Shown piece by piece: positions 7,641 through 16,348 of a stretch of DNA of 64,000 nucleotides. The translations under genes and the position numbers were made by a program. A model generated the notes under the pieces. It made no database searches and had not been told where the DNA came from. It saw only the letters and a list, made by a program, of their open reading frames with translations. Position 1 is the stretch's first letter, and every line of letters begins with the position of its first letter. Origin of the DNA: RUG12461 sp045657665 (GTDB lineage Bacteria > Bacillota > Clostridia > Lachnospirales > Lachnospiraceae); assembly GCA_045657665.1 (NCBI GenBank), contig JAZOTN010000037.1:62001-126000 (forward strand). Reading direction: 5' to 3'.

Positions 7641-9860
7641 ATGCAAAAAAGACTGAAGATCAAGGTGTTTGGAATGGTGCAGGGCGTGGGGTTTCGTCCC
7701 TTTGTAGCAGATCTTGCCCGGGAACTCCTGATCAGCGGAAAAGTAAAGAACAGCGGTGGCATGGTAGAAATCCTTGCAGCCGGTGAGGAAAAGGCGATGG
7801 AGGACTTTCTCTGTCGCCTTAGTGCTTTCGCGCCGGAAGGAGCTAACGTCACGTCGATCGAAACAAAAGAGCCGACTTCGCTCGATACGGATCTATGGGA
7901 GGATGGTTTTTTTATCGTTCCGAGTACCGGCGGAGAGGAGGCTCTCCGGAGACTTCCTGCTGATCTTGCGACATGCCCGGAGTGTGAAAGAGAACTTTTT
8001 GATGCCGGAAACCGTCGTTACCGCCATCCTTTCATCAGCTGCCAGTCCTGCGGACCACGCTACAGCATCATGAAATACGTGCCTTATGACCGTGAAAATG
8101 TCACAATGGCGTCGTTTCCGATGTGTGAGCGCTGCAGGGAAGAGTATGAAAGACCCCTTGATCGGAGGCGCCACGCCCAGACGATCTGCTGCAAAGACTG
8201 CGGCCCGCAGCTTTTCGGGATCGGAAGGGAAGGGAGAGAGGATTCTGCCGATGAGGCACTTTCCCGGGCAGTTTCTGTTATAAAGAGCGGCGGAATTGTG
8301 GCAGTTAAGGATATCGGTGGATTTCACTTCACCTTCCTTCCGGATGACGTACCGGCGCGAAAACTACGGGAATTTAAGTCCAGAGAAAAGAAGCCTTTTG
8401 CTGTTTGCTTTCGAGATATGGCGTCAATAAAGGAATGGTGCATTGTTTCTGACGCGGAAGAGAGGCTTCTTGTCTCTTCTGCCAGACCGATCGTCCTCCT
8501 TTCGAAAAAAAAGGACTTTCCGGAGGAGGTTTTAAAGGGAAGCAGCAGGATCGGTGCCATGCTGCCCTGCAATCCGCTGCAGATGATGCTCCTTTCGGAA
8601 ACGGGGTCTCCGCTCGTGATGACAAGCGGAAACAGGGGCGACGAACCGATCATCATACATACGAGGGAAATGGAGCGGCTGATTTCACAGGGATGTCCTG
8701 ACTATATCCTCTCTCATGACCGGGAGATCTTATCGCCCCTGGATGATTCCATTTTTCAGGTGACAGAGCTTCCTGGCGGAGAGAGCATAACGCAGGTTTT
8801 GCGCCGTGCACGCGGGATCGTCCCGGAACCAATTATATTAAATCAAGAATTAAAAAAAGAAGTTTTCGCAGCCGGCGGTGACCTGAAGGCGGTTTTTGGA
8901 TTCGGGAAAGGAAAGGCGGCTTATCTGTCCCAGCATTTCGGGGATCTTTATGAGCTGTCCTGCGAGAAGGCAAGGGAACGGGAGATCAGCAGGATGAGAT
9001 CTTTGTTTTCGTTTCGTCCGGAGAGCTCCGTGGCGGATCTTCATCCGGCTTATCTCTCTCAGAAACATGCGGATCAAAAGATCCAGCATCATCAGGCGCA
9101 TGTGCTTTCCGTGATGGCAGAGCATGGTCTGGGAGGGAAAATACTGGGAATTGCGTTTGACGGGACGGGATATGCTGCGGAAAATACCATTTGGGGAAGT
9201 GAATTTCTGATTTGTGAAGGCCGTGAATTCCGCAAAGCAGGCGGGCTGAGACCGGTTTTGCTCCCGGGAGGCGACCGGGGAGCAAAGAATGCAAATCTGT
9301 CGCTTGCGGGATTTCTTTATGCGGCGGATGAACCGGTTGATCCTTCCATTGCGGCTGCCATAAGGACGGGGATCGGTACTACGCTTAATTCTTCGATGGG
9401 GAGGCTGTTTGATGCAGCGGCAGCACTTCTTCAGATATGTCCGGAAAACACCTACGAAGGACAATGCGCCGTTGAACTTGAACAGTGTGCGGAAAGAGCA
9501 GAAGGATTCCATACTCTTCGGATCCCCGTGACGGAAGAAGACGGCATAGTGATAGGAGACGGAGCGGCGCTGATCGCATCGATGAAGAATGCGCTGATGG
9601 ATGGAGCCGGAAAGGCGGAGCTCTCGCTTGGTTTTCATCATGCGGTTTCCGATTTTACCGTTGAAACGGCCGGAAGGATCGCTCAGCGCGAAGGGATCCG
9701 GCAGATTGCTGTTTCCGGCGGTTCCTTTGTCAACCGGATACTGTTAAAGCTGATCCTGCCGGAGCTTTTGTCCCTTGGATATGAGGTCTTCTGGAATGAA
9801 AAGGTTCCCTGCGGGGACGGCGGGCTGGCACTGGGACAAATCTATTACTGTATGTTATAA
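7641..9860 (+). CDS. hypF: Carbamoyltransferase HypF, [NiFe]-hydrogenase maturation
   Basis: 739 aa, normal for HypF. Domains in order: N-terminal acylphosphatase (GMVQGVGFRPF near residues 11-21), two zinc-finger units (CPECER...CQSC and CERCRE...CKDC, about residues 110-190), YrdC-like nucleotide-binding domain (about 210-390), and a C-terminal Kae1-like carbamoyl transfer domain with HHQAH near residue 482, IAFDGTGY and VSGGSFVNRIL. It makes the carbamoyl group that becomes the active-site cyanide ligands, handing it to HypE. The start lacks an obvious Shine-Dalgarno, sitting in an AT-rich spacer. It heads the maturation set hypF-hypC-hypD-hypE. Confidence 0.96.
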   Translation: MQKRLKIKVFGMVQGVGFRPFVADLARELLISGKVKNSGGMVEILAAGEEKAMEDFLCRLSAFAPEGANVTSIETKEPTSLDTDLWEDGFFIVPSTGGEEALRRLPADLATCPECERELFDAGNRRYRHPFISCQSCGPRYSIMKYVPYDRENVTMASFPMCERCREEYERPLDRRRHAQTICCKDCGPQLFGIGREGREDSADEALSRAVSVIKSGGIVAVKDIGGFHFTFLPDDVPARKLREFKSREKKPFAVCFRDMASIKEWCIVSDAEERLLVSSARPIVLLSKKKDFPEEVLKGSSRIGAMLPCNPLQMMLLSETGSPLVMTSGNRGDEPIIIHTREMERLISQGCPDYILSHDREILSPLDDSIFQVTELPGGESITQVLRRARGIVPEPIILNQELKKEVFAAGGDLKAVFGFGKGKAAYLSQHFGDLYELSCEKAREREISRMRSLFSFRPESSVADLHPAYLSQKHADQKIQHHQAHVLSVMAEHGLGGKILGIAFDGTGYAAENTIWGSEFLICEGREFRKAGGLRPVLLPGGDRGAKNANLSLAGFLYAADEPVDPSIAAAIRTGIGTTLNSSMGRLFDAAAALLQICPENTYEGQCAVELEQCAERAEGFHTLRIPVTEEDGIVIGDGAALIASMKNALMDGAGKAELSLGFHHAVSDFTVETAGRIAQREGIRQIAVSGGSFVNRILLKLILPELLSLGYEVFWNEKVPCGDGGLALGQIYYCML

Positions 9861-9896
9861 TGTATTATCTTTTGATCAGGATGAGAAAGGGATCTT

Positions 9897-10112
9897 ATGT
9901 GTGTTGCGCTGCCGGGAACGGTACTGGAAATACATGAAAACACGGCGACGGTCGATTTCAGCGGGAACCGTGTGGAAGCAAGGACAGGCCTGGTTGAGGT
10001 TGCGGCAGGTGACCGCGTACTTGTTCATGCAGGCTGCATCCTGCAGAAGGTATCCATGCAGGAGGCGGAGGAACTCTCCCGGCTCATGGATGAGGTGGGA
10101 GCATATTCATGA
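9897..10112 (+). CDS. hypC: Hydrogenase assembly chaperone HypC
   Basis: 71 aa, starting MCVALPG: Cys2, exposed after Met removal, is the family's iron-binding residue. HypC pairs with HypD to carry the Fe(CN)2CO unit and delivers it to the large-subunit precursor. Ribosome site GAAAGG lies just upstream. The stop overlaps hypD (ATGA), so the two partner proteins are translationally coupled. Length and N-terminus are typical; I see nothing unusual. Confidence 0.95.
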   Translation: MCVALPGTVLEIHENTATVDFSGNRVEARTGLVEVAAGDRVLVHAGCILQKVSMQEAEELSRLMDEVGAYS

Positions 10113-11149
10113 TCGCGCTTAAGGAGATCAGAGACTACCTTGCCGGATATGACGGCGGTCCCATGCGTATCATGGAGATCTGTGGCAGCCATACGGCCGC
10201 CATTGCAAAAAACGGGCTTCGTCATCTGCTTTCGAAAGAGATCGAGCTGATCAGCGGCCCCGGGTGTCCGGTCTGCGTGACACCGACCGCGTATGTTGAT
10301 GAGGCGATCCGTCTGGCGAAGGCACCCGGGAAATGCCTGGTGACTTTCGGCGACCTGTTGAGGGTTCCGGGGAGTAAAACCAGTCTTTCCGGGGCGAAGA
10401 GCGACGGCGTGAGAACGGAAATGGTATATTCCCCGATGGATGTTCTGGCTCTTTCTGAACGGGAGCCGGAGACAGAGTTTGTATTTGCAGCCATCGGATT
10501 TGAGACAACGATCCCGGTCTATGCATTGCTCCTTGAAACGTTGATCCGTGAAGACCGGAAGAACATAAGGCTCCTGACGGCGCTGAAAACGATGCCGCCG
10601 GCGGTGGATTTCATGATGCGCAAGGGAGCGGAGATCGACGGATTTCTGGCTCCAGGGCATGTCAGCGTGATCACCGGAAGCAACGCATTTCGTCCTTTGG
10701 CGGAAAGATATGGAATACCCTTTGGCGTTGCCGGTTTTTCGGGGGAGGAGCTTCTCGTAGCACTGCATGGTATTGTGAAAGCCCGAGGGCAGGGGAAGGT
10801 AATGAACTTTTATCCTTCCGTGGTCACGGAAAACGGCAATGAAAAAGCACTGGCGCTGATGGATCGTTATTTTGAAAAAACGGATGCTGTGTGGCGCGGC
10901 ATCGGACAGATCCCGGGGAGCGGCCTTAAGCTGAGGGAAGAGTACCGGTGCTATGATGCGGGCAGCGAGGGACTTGATATAGACCAGCCCCAGAATAAGG
11001 CCTGCTGTTGTGACCGGGTTCTCACCGGCCGCATGCGGCCGGAAGAATGTCCGCTATTCGGAAATGCGTGCACACCGCTTCATCCGCAGGGTGCCTGTAT
11101 GGTGTCTGAGGAGGGAAGCTGTAATACAGTAATAAGGTATGGAAGGTAG
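10109..11149 (+). CDS. hypD: Hydrogenase maturation iron-sulfur protein HypD
   Basis: 346 aa. Conserved HypD motifs are present: MEICGSHT near residue 19, ISGPGCPVCVTP near 49, FAAIGFETT, PGHVSVITGS and FSGEELL, plus the C-terminal cysteine block (CCCDRVLTGRMRPEEC ... ACTPLHPQGAC) that binds a [4Fe-4S] cluster. With HypC it assembles the Fe(CN)2CO moiety. Overlaps hypC by 4 bases. It is followed by about 175 bases of highly structured intergenic sequence before hypE. Confidence 0.96.
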   Translation: MIALKEIRDYLAGYDGGPMRIMEICGSHTAAIAKNGLRHLLSKEIELISGPGCPVCVTPTAYVDEAIRLAKAPGKCLVTFGDLLRVPGSKTSLSGAKSDGVRTEMVYSPMDVLALSEREPETEFVFAAIGFETTIPVYALLLETLIREDRKNIRLLTALKTMPPAVDFMMRKGAEIDGFLAPGHVSVITGSNAFRPLAERYGIPFGVAGFSGEELLVALHGIVKARGQGKVMNFYPSVVTENGNEKALALMDRYFEKTDAVWRGIGQIPGSGLKLREEYRCYDAGSEGLDIDQPQNKACCCDRVLTGRMRPEECPLFGNACTPLHPQGACMVSEEGSCNTVIRYGR

Positions 11150-11156
11150 ACAATGT

Positions 11157-11290
11157 CTGTCACATTAGTAACATGGCACGTATGTGCCATGTGAATTTGC
11201 ACAAAGGTTCGGCCGGACAAGCTAGCTTGTCCGCGCGAACTTCTGTGCAAATCGCACATGCGGCTGCGCCGCATGTCGCTAATGTGACAG
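11157..11290. repeat. Composite inverted repeat with cloverleaf-like folding between hypD and hypE
   Basis: Outer arms CTGTCACATTAG (11157-11168) and CTAATGTGACAG (11279-11290) are perfect complements. Inside are three further inverted repeats in a row: ACATGGCAC/GTGCCATGT (about 11170-11192), a long arm based on ATTTGCACA/TGTGCAAAT enclosing GGACAAGC/GCTTGTCC (about 11195-11253), and ACATGCGGC/GCCGCATGT (about 11256-11276). The whole could fold as a four-way cloverleaf as RNA or a cruciform as DNA. No T-run follows, so it is not an ordinary terminator. It may be a mobile intergenic repeat, an mRNA processing or stabilising element in the hyp message, or a small RNA. Confidence 0.8.
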
Positions 11291-11326
11291 CCCATTATCC
11301 ACCACCCCCCGTGAAAGGAGTTTCAT

Positions 11327-12346
11327 ATGTCCAAAATCTCCATGCTCCACGGCAGCGGCGGCCAGGCGACCGCCGATCTGATCCGCGACGTCTTTGCTAA
11401 GGAATTCGGGAATCTCTACCTGAATACCATGAACGATTCCGCCATTGTTCCAGGAGGAGCGGATCTGGCGGTCACGACAGACAGTTTTGTGGTAGAACCG
11501 CTCTTTTTCAAAGGCGGAGATATCGGCCGGCTTGCGATTGCGGGAACGGTCAATGATCTTTTGACCTGCGGAGCTGTTCCGGAGTATATCACGGCTGGCT
11601 TTATTCTGGAGGAAGGACTGGATATCGATGAGCTGAAGCGTATCGTTCATTCTATGGAGGAGACGGCGAAAGAAGCAGGAGTCTTTATCGTTTCGGGAGA
11701 TACGAAGGTCGTGGAAGGAAAGGGCGGTCTTTATATCAATACGGCGGGAGTGGGCTTTGTTCCAAACGGCATGAAGATTTCCCCCCGCATGATTGAGAAG
11801 GGCGATGCGGTGCTCATCACAGGGACACTCGGAGATCATCACGCAGCGATCCTGAGCAGCCGGATGTCCATTGAAAACGAGATAGCCAGTGATTGTGCTC
11901 CGCTGAATTCAATTGTTCGTTCCCTTATCAATGAGGGAGTACCGGTGCATGCCATCCGGGATATTACAAGAGGGGGGCTTGCGACGGTGCTCTCTGAGAT
12001 CTGTACTCAGAGCGGAAAAAGCGCGGTGATCGAAGAGGAAAAGCTGCCGGTTTCGTCGGTGGTAAAGGATTTCTGCGGTCTTCTCGGACTGGATCCTCTT
12101 TACATGGGAAATGAAGGGAAAATGGTGCTGATCCTGCCGGAGGAAGCAACGGAGGATGCGCTGTCGATCATAAAAAAATCGCACTACGGTGAAAACGCAG
12201 TGCGAATCGGAAATATGCTTTCTTATGATGAGGAAGAGGAACTGGATCTGCATCCGGATACCGGAAAGCTTCTCATCCGTACATCCATCGGTGGTCTCCG
12301 CCAACTGACAGTGCTTCAGGGAGAAGGACTGCCGCGTATCTGCTGA
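11327..12346 (+). CDS. hypE: Carbamoyl dehydratase HypE, hydrogenase maturation
   Basis: 339 aa, AIR-synthase-like (PurM) fold. N-terminal LHGSGG, then DSFVVEPLFF and GDIGRLAI are family motifs, and the C-terminus ends PRIC: the last-residue Cys is where the carbamoyl group from HypF is carried and dehydrated to thiocyanate. Ribosome site GAAAGGAG 7 bases before ATG. It closes the hyp series and is separated from hypD by the inverted repeat. hypA and hypB (nickel insertion) and a large-subunit protease are absent from the window. Confidence 0.96.
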   Translation: MSKISMLHGSGGQATADLIRDVFAKEFGNLYLNTMNDSAIVPGGADLAVTTDSFVVEPLFFKGGDIGRLAIAGTVNDLLTCGAVPEYITAGFILEEGLDIDELKRIVHSMEETAKEAGVFIVSGDTKVVEGKGGLYINTAGVGFVPNGMKISPRMIEKGDAVLITGTLGDHHAAILSSRMSIENEIASDCAPLNSIVRSLINEGVPVHAIRDITRGGLATVLSEICTQSGKSAVIEEEKLPVSSVVKDFCGLLGLDPLYMGNEGKMVLILPEEATEDALSIIKKSHYGENAVRIGNMLSYDEEEELDLHPDTGKLLIRTSIGGLRQLTVLQGEGLPRIC

Positions 12347-12370
12347 GAGATCTTCTCTCAATCGTTTTTT
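12344..12370 (+). terminator. Intrinsic terminator overlapping the hypE stop
   Basis: TGAGAG (12344-12349) pairs with CTCTCA (12355-12360), followed by ATCG and six T. The left arm contains the hypE stop and the right arm contains the stop of the convergent gene at 12358, so both coding ends are built into the hairpin. Confidence 0.7.
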
Positions 12371-13293
12371 GGCATCTGCTCCAGAAAGTCGGGCCGATAG
12401 ACCATGGCATCCTCGCCCTTGCGCCGTGCAAACTGAAAAGCGATGGAAGCGTTATTCATGAAAGCGTGGATCGGATCCCCCGGCTGCCCCTCATAGATGC
12501 CGAGTCTGGCACGGAAAGGAATATATTGCGGTTCATCTGCACCGTGAACTTCCACGGAAGCATCCGATAGAAATGCCTTAAAATCTTCAACCCGCTGCTT
12601 CAGTATCAGCGCAAAGAAATTATCCCCGCCGTAATGCGCGCAAAGCTCTGCATCTGTATCCAGGAAGCTGAAGATCTTGTGGCTGACGCGGATCAGAAAG
12701 CTTTCGATGAGACGCTCGGAATATTTCGTCGCAAAATGTTTCATGTCCTTAAGATTTAAGAAGATACCGGCATATTGCTCCGGAGCCTCCGCTCCTAGGA
12801 GTTCTCTTCCGGTTTCACGCATCCCAGTGGAATTCAGCAGCCCCGAGGACATATCGATCAGGGGAAGCCGGGATACATTGGCGATCATGATCTTCCGGTC
12901 CAGAATGATCTCAAGGAACCGCGCCAGCGATTCGAGACGCTGCAGTGTTTCGGTATCCTCCCAGGAAGCATCTGCACCCGGAGAGATGCGGATCTCACAG
13001 TAGCCGTTCATACCGAGACTGACACGTCTCGTAAAATCATGAACCTTACGTGAGGTTTCCAGATCATAGGATGCAAAAAACATCTCTTTGGAAGGATTGA
13101 TCGGGAAAGAGGTCGGGTAAACAACAGCTTTTCCGGATACGGCGGAGATCCGGAGATGCTGCGAGATTTCCGATAATTCGGTTGCAAGGATCTCGGAGAA
13201 GGTCGGCCCGGGTTCTCCTTCTTCTTTTGTTTCCATATGATCCAGTGCTTCAAGCGTGCGTGATAATGCGTGAATGATAAAGTCCTGATCCAT
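12358..13293 (-). CDS. Degenerate GGDEF-domain protein, probably not a cyclase
   Basis: 311 aa, soluble. The C-terminal half follows the GGDEF fold (DMSSGLLNSTGM, LNLKDMKHFATKYSE, then HYGGDNFFALI), but the signature is GGDNF (residues 222-226) rather than GGDEF/GGEEF; loss of the acidic fourth residue usually abolishes diguanylate cyclase activity. The N-terminal half has no domain I recognise. It may bind c-di-GMP or GTP or act through protein contact. It lies 21 bases downstream of the YjgR-like ATPase on the minus strand and is probably co-transcribed from the promoter at 14986-15014. Confidence 0.75.
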   Translation of the reverse strand: MDQDFIIHALSRTLEALDHMETKEEGEPGPTFSEILATELSEISQHLRISAVSGKAVVYPTSFPINPSKEMFFASYDLETSRKVHDFTRRVSLGMNGYCEIRISPGADASWEDTETLQRLESLARFLEIILDRKIMIANVSRLPLIDMSSGLLNSTGMRETGRELLGAEAPEQYAGIFLNLKDMKHFATKYSERLIESFLIRVSHKIFSFLDTDAELCAHYGGDNFFALILKQRVEDFKAFLSDASVEVHGADEPQYIPFRARLGIYEGQPGDPIHAFMNNASIAFQFARRKGEDAMVYRPDFLEQMPKND

Positions 13294-13314
13294 ATCGATT
13301 ACCTCAAATTTAAA

Positions 13315-14892
13315 TTACGATTTAAATAATGTACTAAAAAGCCCGCGGCCGAGACTTGCACCAACATTTCCGCCGAGCGTTTTTCCGAACTTGCCGAAGG
13401 ATCCGCCCACGGTTTTTCCGAGTTCCCGTCCCACCGTACCGACAACGGAATTGCCCACGGATTTGACGGCGCGTTTGGTCTGATTGGCTTTTGCCTGAGC
13501 CTCTTTTTCCGCTTTCTTTGCGGCAGCCAGCTCTTCTTTTTCTTTCACTTTAGCCGCGGCGGCATCCGCTTTTGCCTGCTCTGCAGCTGCTGCATCCTCC
13601 AGTCCTTTCCTCTGCAGGAATTCATACGCAGAATCCGGATCCGTGGAAGCATAGTATTTACTGTACAAAAGACTGCCCTTAACGGCGGCGTCTCTTTCGC
13701 TGTCATCGATCCCGCCCATCTGACTGCGCGGCGGAAGAACGGAGATCTTTTCGGCGATGCCGGGAGTGCCGTCCTCCTGAAGGAACGAAACGACTGCTTC
13801 ACCGGTACCGAGGGAGAGGATCGTTTCCTCCGTATCGAATGCCGGATTGATCCGGAAAGCCTGAGCAGCTGCCTTTACGGCCTTTTGATCAGCAGGGGTA
13901 TAGGCGTGAAGAGCATGCTGGATCTTGTTGCCGAGCTGTGAAAGCACTCCGTCCGGAATATCCTTCGGATTCTGGGTGATGAAATAGATCCCTACGCCTT
14001 TGGAACGGATCAGTTTTACCACCTGCTCGATCTTTTCCTGAAGTGTTTTACTCGCATTCTTGAAAAGCAGATGTGCTTCGTCAAAAAAGAAGACGAGCTT
14101 CGGTTTTTCAAGGTCTCCGACTTCCGGCATTGTTTCAAAAAGCTCGGAGAGCATCCAGAGCAAAAAGACCGAATACAGTACACCGTTATTGACGAGGCTC
14201 TGACTGTCAAGAATACTGATCATTCCCTTGCCGCCCTCGCCCGTCGACAGGAAATCGCGGATATCAAGCGCGGGTTCTCCGAAAAAGATCTCTCCTCCCG
14301 CAATCTCAAGAGCCGCAATGGAACGGATGATGGTATTAACGGACGTTTTATTGATGTTTCCGTAATCCTGGGCAAATTCTTTGCTGTTATCCGCCATGTA
14401 GGAAAGAATAGCCTTGAGATCCTTGGTGTCCACCAGCAGAAGGTTGTGTTCATCCGCGATCCGGAACGCGATCGTAAGCAGATCGGACTGCACATCGGTC
14501 AGATCCAGAATGCGGGAAAGAAGAAGCGGTCCCATTTCCGAGATTGTTGTGCGGGCGGGGATGCCTTTCTGTCCGTAGATATCATAAATAGTTGCCGGAT
14601 AAGACTGGAAAGAAAAGCCGTTCTCCGGGAGATGAAAGCGCTCCATGCGCTGTTTCATATCTTCGGAATCCGTTCCGGGTTTTCCCATTCCGGCCAGGTC
14701 GCCCTTGACATCTGCGAGAAAAACCGGGACACCCGCTTCGCTGAAAGACTCTGCGAGGACTTTCAGGGTAACGGTTTTGCCTGTGCCTGTGGCACCTGCG
14801 ATGAGACCGTGCCGGTTTGCCATTTTGGGGAGCAGGCAGAACTTTTCGCCGTTTTCATTTGTCCCAGTCCAGATCTTATCCTGAAAATACAT
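13315..14892 (-). CDS. YjgR/HerA-like ATPase (DUF853 family)
   Basis: 525 aa from the ATG whose ribosome site AAGGAG lies about 7 bases upstream; the longer reading to 14937 lacks one. Walker A is GATGTGKTVT near residue 36 and Walker B is FFFDEAHLLF near residue 270. This is the HerA-like helicase-related DUF853/YjgR family, whose function is not established. The C-terminal about 75 residues are unusual: an Ala/Lys/Glu-rich helix (likely coiled coil) then a Gly-rich tail with repeated GKTVGG/GKTLGG units. First gene of a two-gene minus-strand operon. Confidence 0.88.
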   Translation of the reverse strand: MYFQDKIWTGTNENGEKFCLLPKMANRHGLIAGATGTGKTVTLKVLAESFSEAGVPVFLADVKGDLAGMGKPGTDSEDMKQRMERFHLPENGFSFQSYPATIYDIYGQKGIPARTTISEMGPLLLSRILDLTDVQSDLLTIAFRIADEHNLLLVDTKDLKAILSYMADNSKEFAQDYGNINKTSVNTIIRSIAALEIAGGEIFFGEPALDIRDFLSTGEGGKGMISILDSQSLVNNGVLYSVFLLWMLSELFETMPEVGDLEKPKLVFFFDEAHLLFKNASKTLQEKIEQVVKLIRSKGVGIYFITQNPKDIPDGVLSQLGNKIQHALHAYTPADQKAVKAAAQAFRINPAFDTEETILSLGTGEAVVSFLQEDGTPGIAEKISVLPPRSQMGGIDDSERDAAVKGSLLYSKYYASTDPDSAYEFLQRKGLEDAAAAEQAKADAAAAKVKEKEELAAAKKAEKEAQAKANQTKRAVKSVGNSVVGTVGRELGKTVGGSFGKFGKTLGGNVGASLGRGLFSTLFKS

Positions 14893-14958
14893 TTCTGGCT
14901 CCTTGAAAAATCTGAGTAGTCTGAGTGGTCTGCGCATTCTGTCGGAGACTATCAGGGA

Positions 14959-14977
14959 TACACTGGTGAAATCAGTG
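14959..14977 (-). other. Hairpin in the leader of the YjgR-like gene
   Basis: ACACTG and CAGTGT flank a 7-base loop just inside the predicted transcription start of the minus-strand operon. No T-run. It could be a small operator or an mRNA-protecting hairpin; I cannot say which. Confidence 0.4.
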
Positions 14978-14985
14978 TGTCTCTT

Positions 14986-15014
14986 AGTATACTATGATTT
15001 TTGACCGAGCACAA
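14986..15014 (-). promoter_or_regulatory. Sigma-A-type promoter of the yjgR-GGDEF operon
   Basis: Read on the minus strand: -35 TTGTGC (15014-15009), 17-base spacer, -10 TATACT (14991-14986). Start would be near 14979, giving an untranslated leader of about 85 bases. Confidence 0.65.
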
Positions 15015-15063
15015 GTCGGCGTTTATGATGGTTTGTGTTGTTTTTTTTGAAATCGTTTTTCTC

Positions 15064-15092
15064 TTGCGTTAAATAGGGAAAAGAGATATCAT
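15064..15092 (+). promoter_or_regulatory. Sigma-A-type promoter of the diguanylate cyclase gene
   Basis: -35 TTGCGT (15064-15069), 17-base spacer, -10 TATCAT (15087-15092). Start near 15099, about 47 bases before the ATG at 15146, with a GAGGAG ribosome site in between. Confidence 0.6.
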
Positions 15093-15145
15093 TAGTACAG
15101 AATGAATAATTCTGGATTTTTCCGGAAGATTAATGAGGAGCATTC

Positions 15146-16231
15146 ATGGAATTCGAATCTTTGGATCCGGCCATAAGGAGAACAATACGTAAGCTGATCC
15201 TTGCTTGTATGATTTTCTTCATTATTACGGACTGGCTGTTTTTCATCGGATATGTTATGACCGGAACTCTGAAGGGCCCCGTGCCGTATTATTTTGTATG
15301 GCATGTGATGGTTCCGATCGCGATATATGTTTTGTCTTTTGTGATCGCGAATGCGGCTGACAAATCGAAAACTCTTTCCGAGCATGCCAAGAATTACACC
15401 GTTTCTTTTTCGATGTTTGCCGTGGCAGGCGCGCTTTCCATTTTCCATGCGTATTTTCCGCCGGTCTGGTGTGCACCGGCCATTGTTCTGATGTTTACTT
15501 CCTGCTTCCATGACAGCAAGATGCAGAAGATCCTGTTGGTATGCTGTTACATCCTGACCGTGGTTTCCATGGTATTCATCTGTGCGGAGGGAGGAGAGCT
15601 GGCATTCTATCTGGAAAACGGGTTTGTGGTCACCGCCATGAACACCATTGTTTTCATTATTGCGGGAGTCGTTCAGAATTACAACGCGGAGATGCTCCGC
15701 AAAACAACGGACTATTTCGAACAACAGAAAGAATACCGTCGCCAGCTGGAATATGACAATCTTACAAGCGTACTGACCAGACCGTTTTTCCAGGCCCAGG
15801 CGAATGAGATGCTCCGCTGGGCGAGGAAGGATCATCCGATCAGTATCGCGATCATTGACATCGACAATTTCAAACATGTCAATGATACCTACGGGCATGA
15901 CAACGGAGACGTGGTGCTGCGTGAGCTCGGCCGCCTGATGAACAGGTATGTGAGCAAAGAGGTGATCGCGGGACGGTACGGCGGCGAGGAGTTTGTATTT
16001 GCTTTTTCCAGCGGGAATCCGAAGGAAGCAGAAGAGACGTTAAACAACCTCCGTGAGGATTTCAGCCGCGCGAAGTATGAGTTTATGGACGAACAGACGA
16101 CCTTCAGCGGCGGGATCAATACGGTATACTGGGTTACGGATTTTGAAGATGCTTTCGTCGGTGCGGACGATGCATTGTACGTTTCCAAGAATAACGGAAA
16201 GAACCAGCTTACAAAGTATATGAGAAAATAA
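15146..16231 (+). CDS. Membrane diguanylate cyclase (GGDEF)
   Basis: 361 aa. About six membrane helices occupy residues 18-185, with no large extracytoplasmic loop, so the sensor part is a membrane-embedded domain of unknown type. A short helix leads to the GGDEF domain (about 205-355): DIDNFKHVNDTYGHDNGD, then RYGGEEFVF with an intact GGEEF at 278-282. It should make c-di-GMP from two GTP. It has its own promoter and a weak AT-rich terminator right after the stop. This is the only clearly active cyclase in the window. Confidence 0.93.
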   Translation: MEFESLDPAIRRTIRKLILACMIFFIITDWLFFIGYVMTGTLKGPVPYYFVWHVMVPIAIYVLSFVIANAADKSKTLSEHAKNYTVSFSMFAVAGALSIFHAYFPPVWCAPAIVLMFTSCFHDSKMQKILLVCCYILTVVSMVFICAEGGELAFYLENGFVVTAMNTIVFIIAGVVQNYNAEMLRKTTDYFEQQKEYRRQLEYDNLTSVLTRPFFQAQANEMLRWARKDHPISIAIIDIDNFKHVNDTYGHDNGDVVLRELGRLMNRYVSKEVIAGRYGGEEFVFAFSSGNPKEAEETLNNLREDFSRAKYEFMDEQTTFSGGINTVYWVTDFEDAFVGADDALYVSKNNGKNQLTKYMRK

Positions 16232-16252
16232 TTAAAACAAGAATTATTTTTT
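16225..16252 (+). terminator. AT-rich intrinsic terminator after the diguanylate cyclase gene
   Basis: AAAATAATT (16225-16233) pairs with AATTATTTT (16242-16250) and runs into further T. The stem is AT only, so it may be weak. Confidence 0.5.
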
Positions 16253-16348
16253 CAGATTCTTAATTCGTGATATTTGCTATCATGTCATCCGTTTCGTTTG
16301 CCGATATAAGAAAAGAGAACTTATATGGCAAGGGAAGGAGGAATGCGT

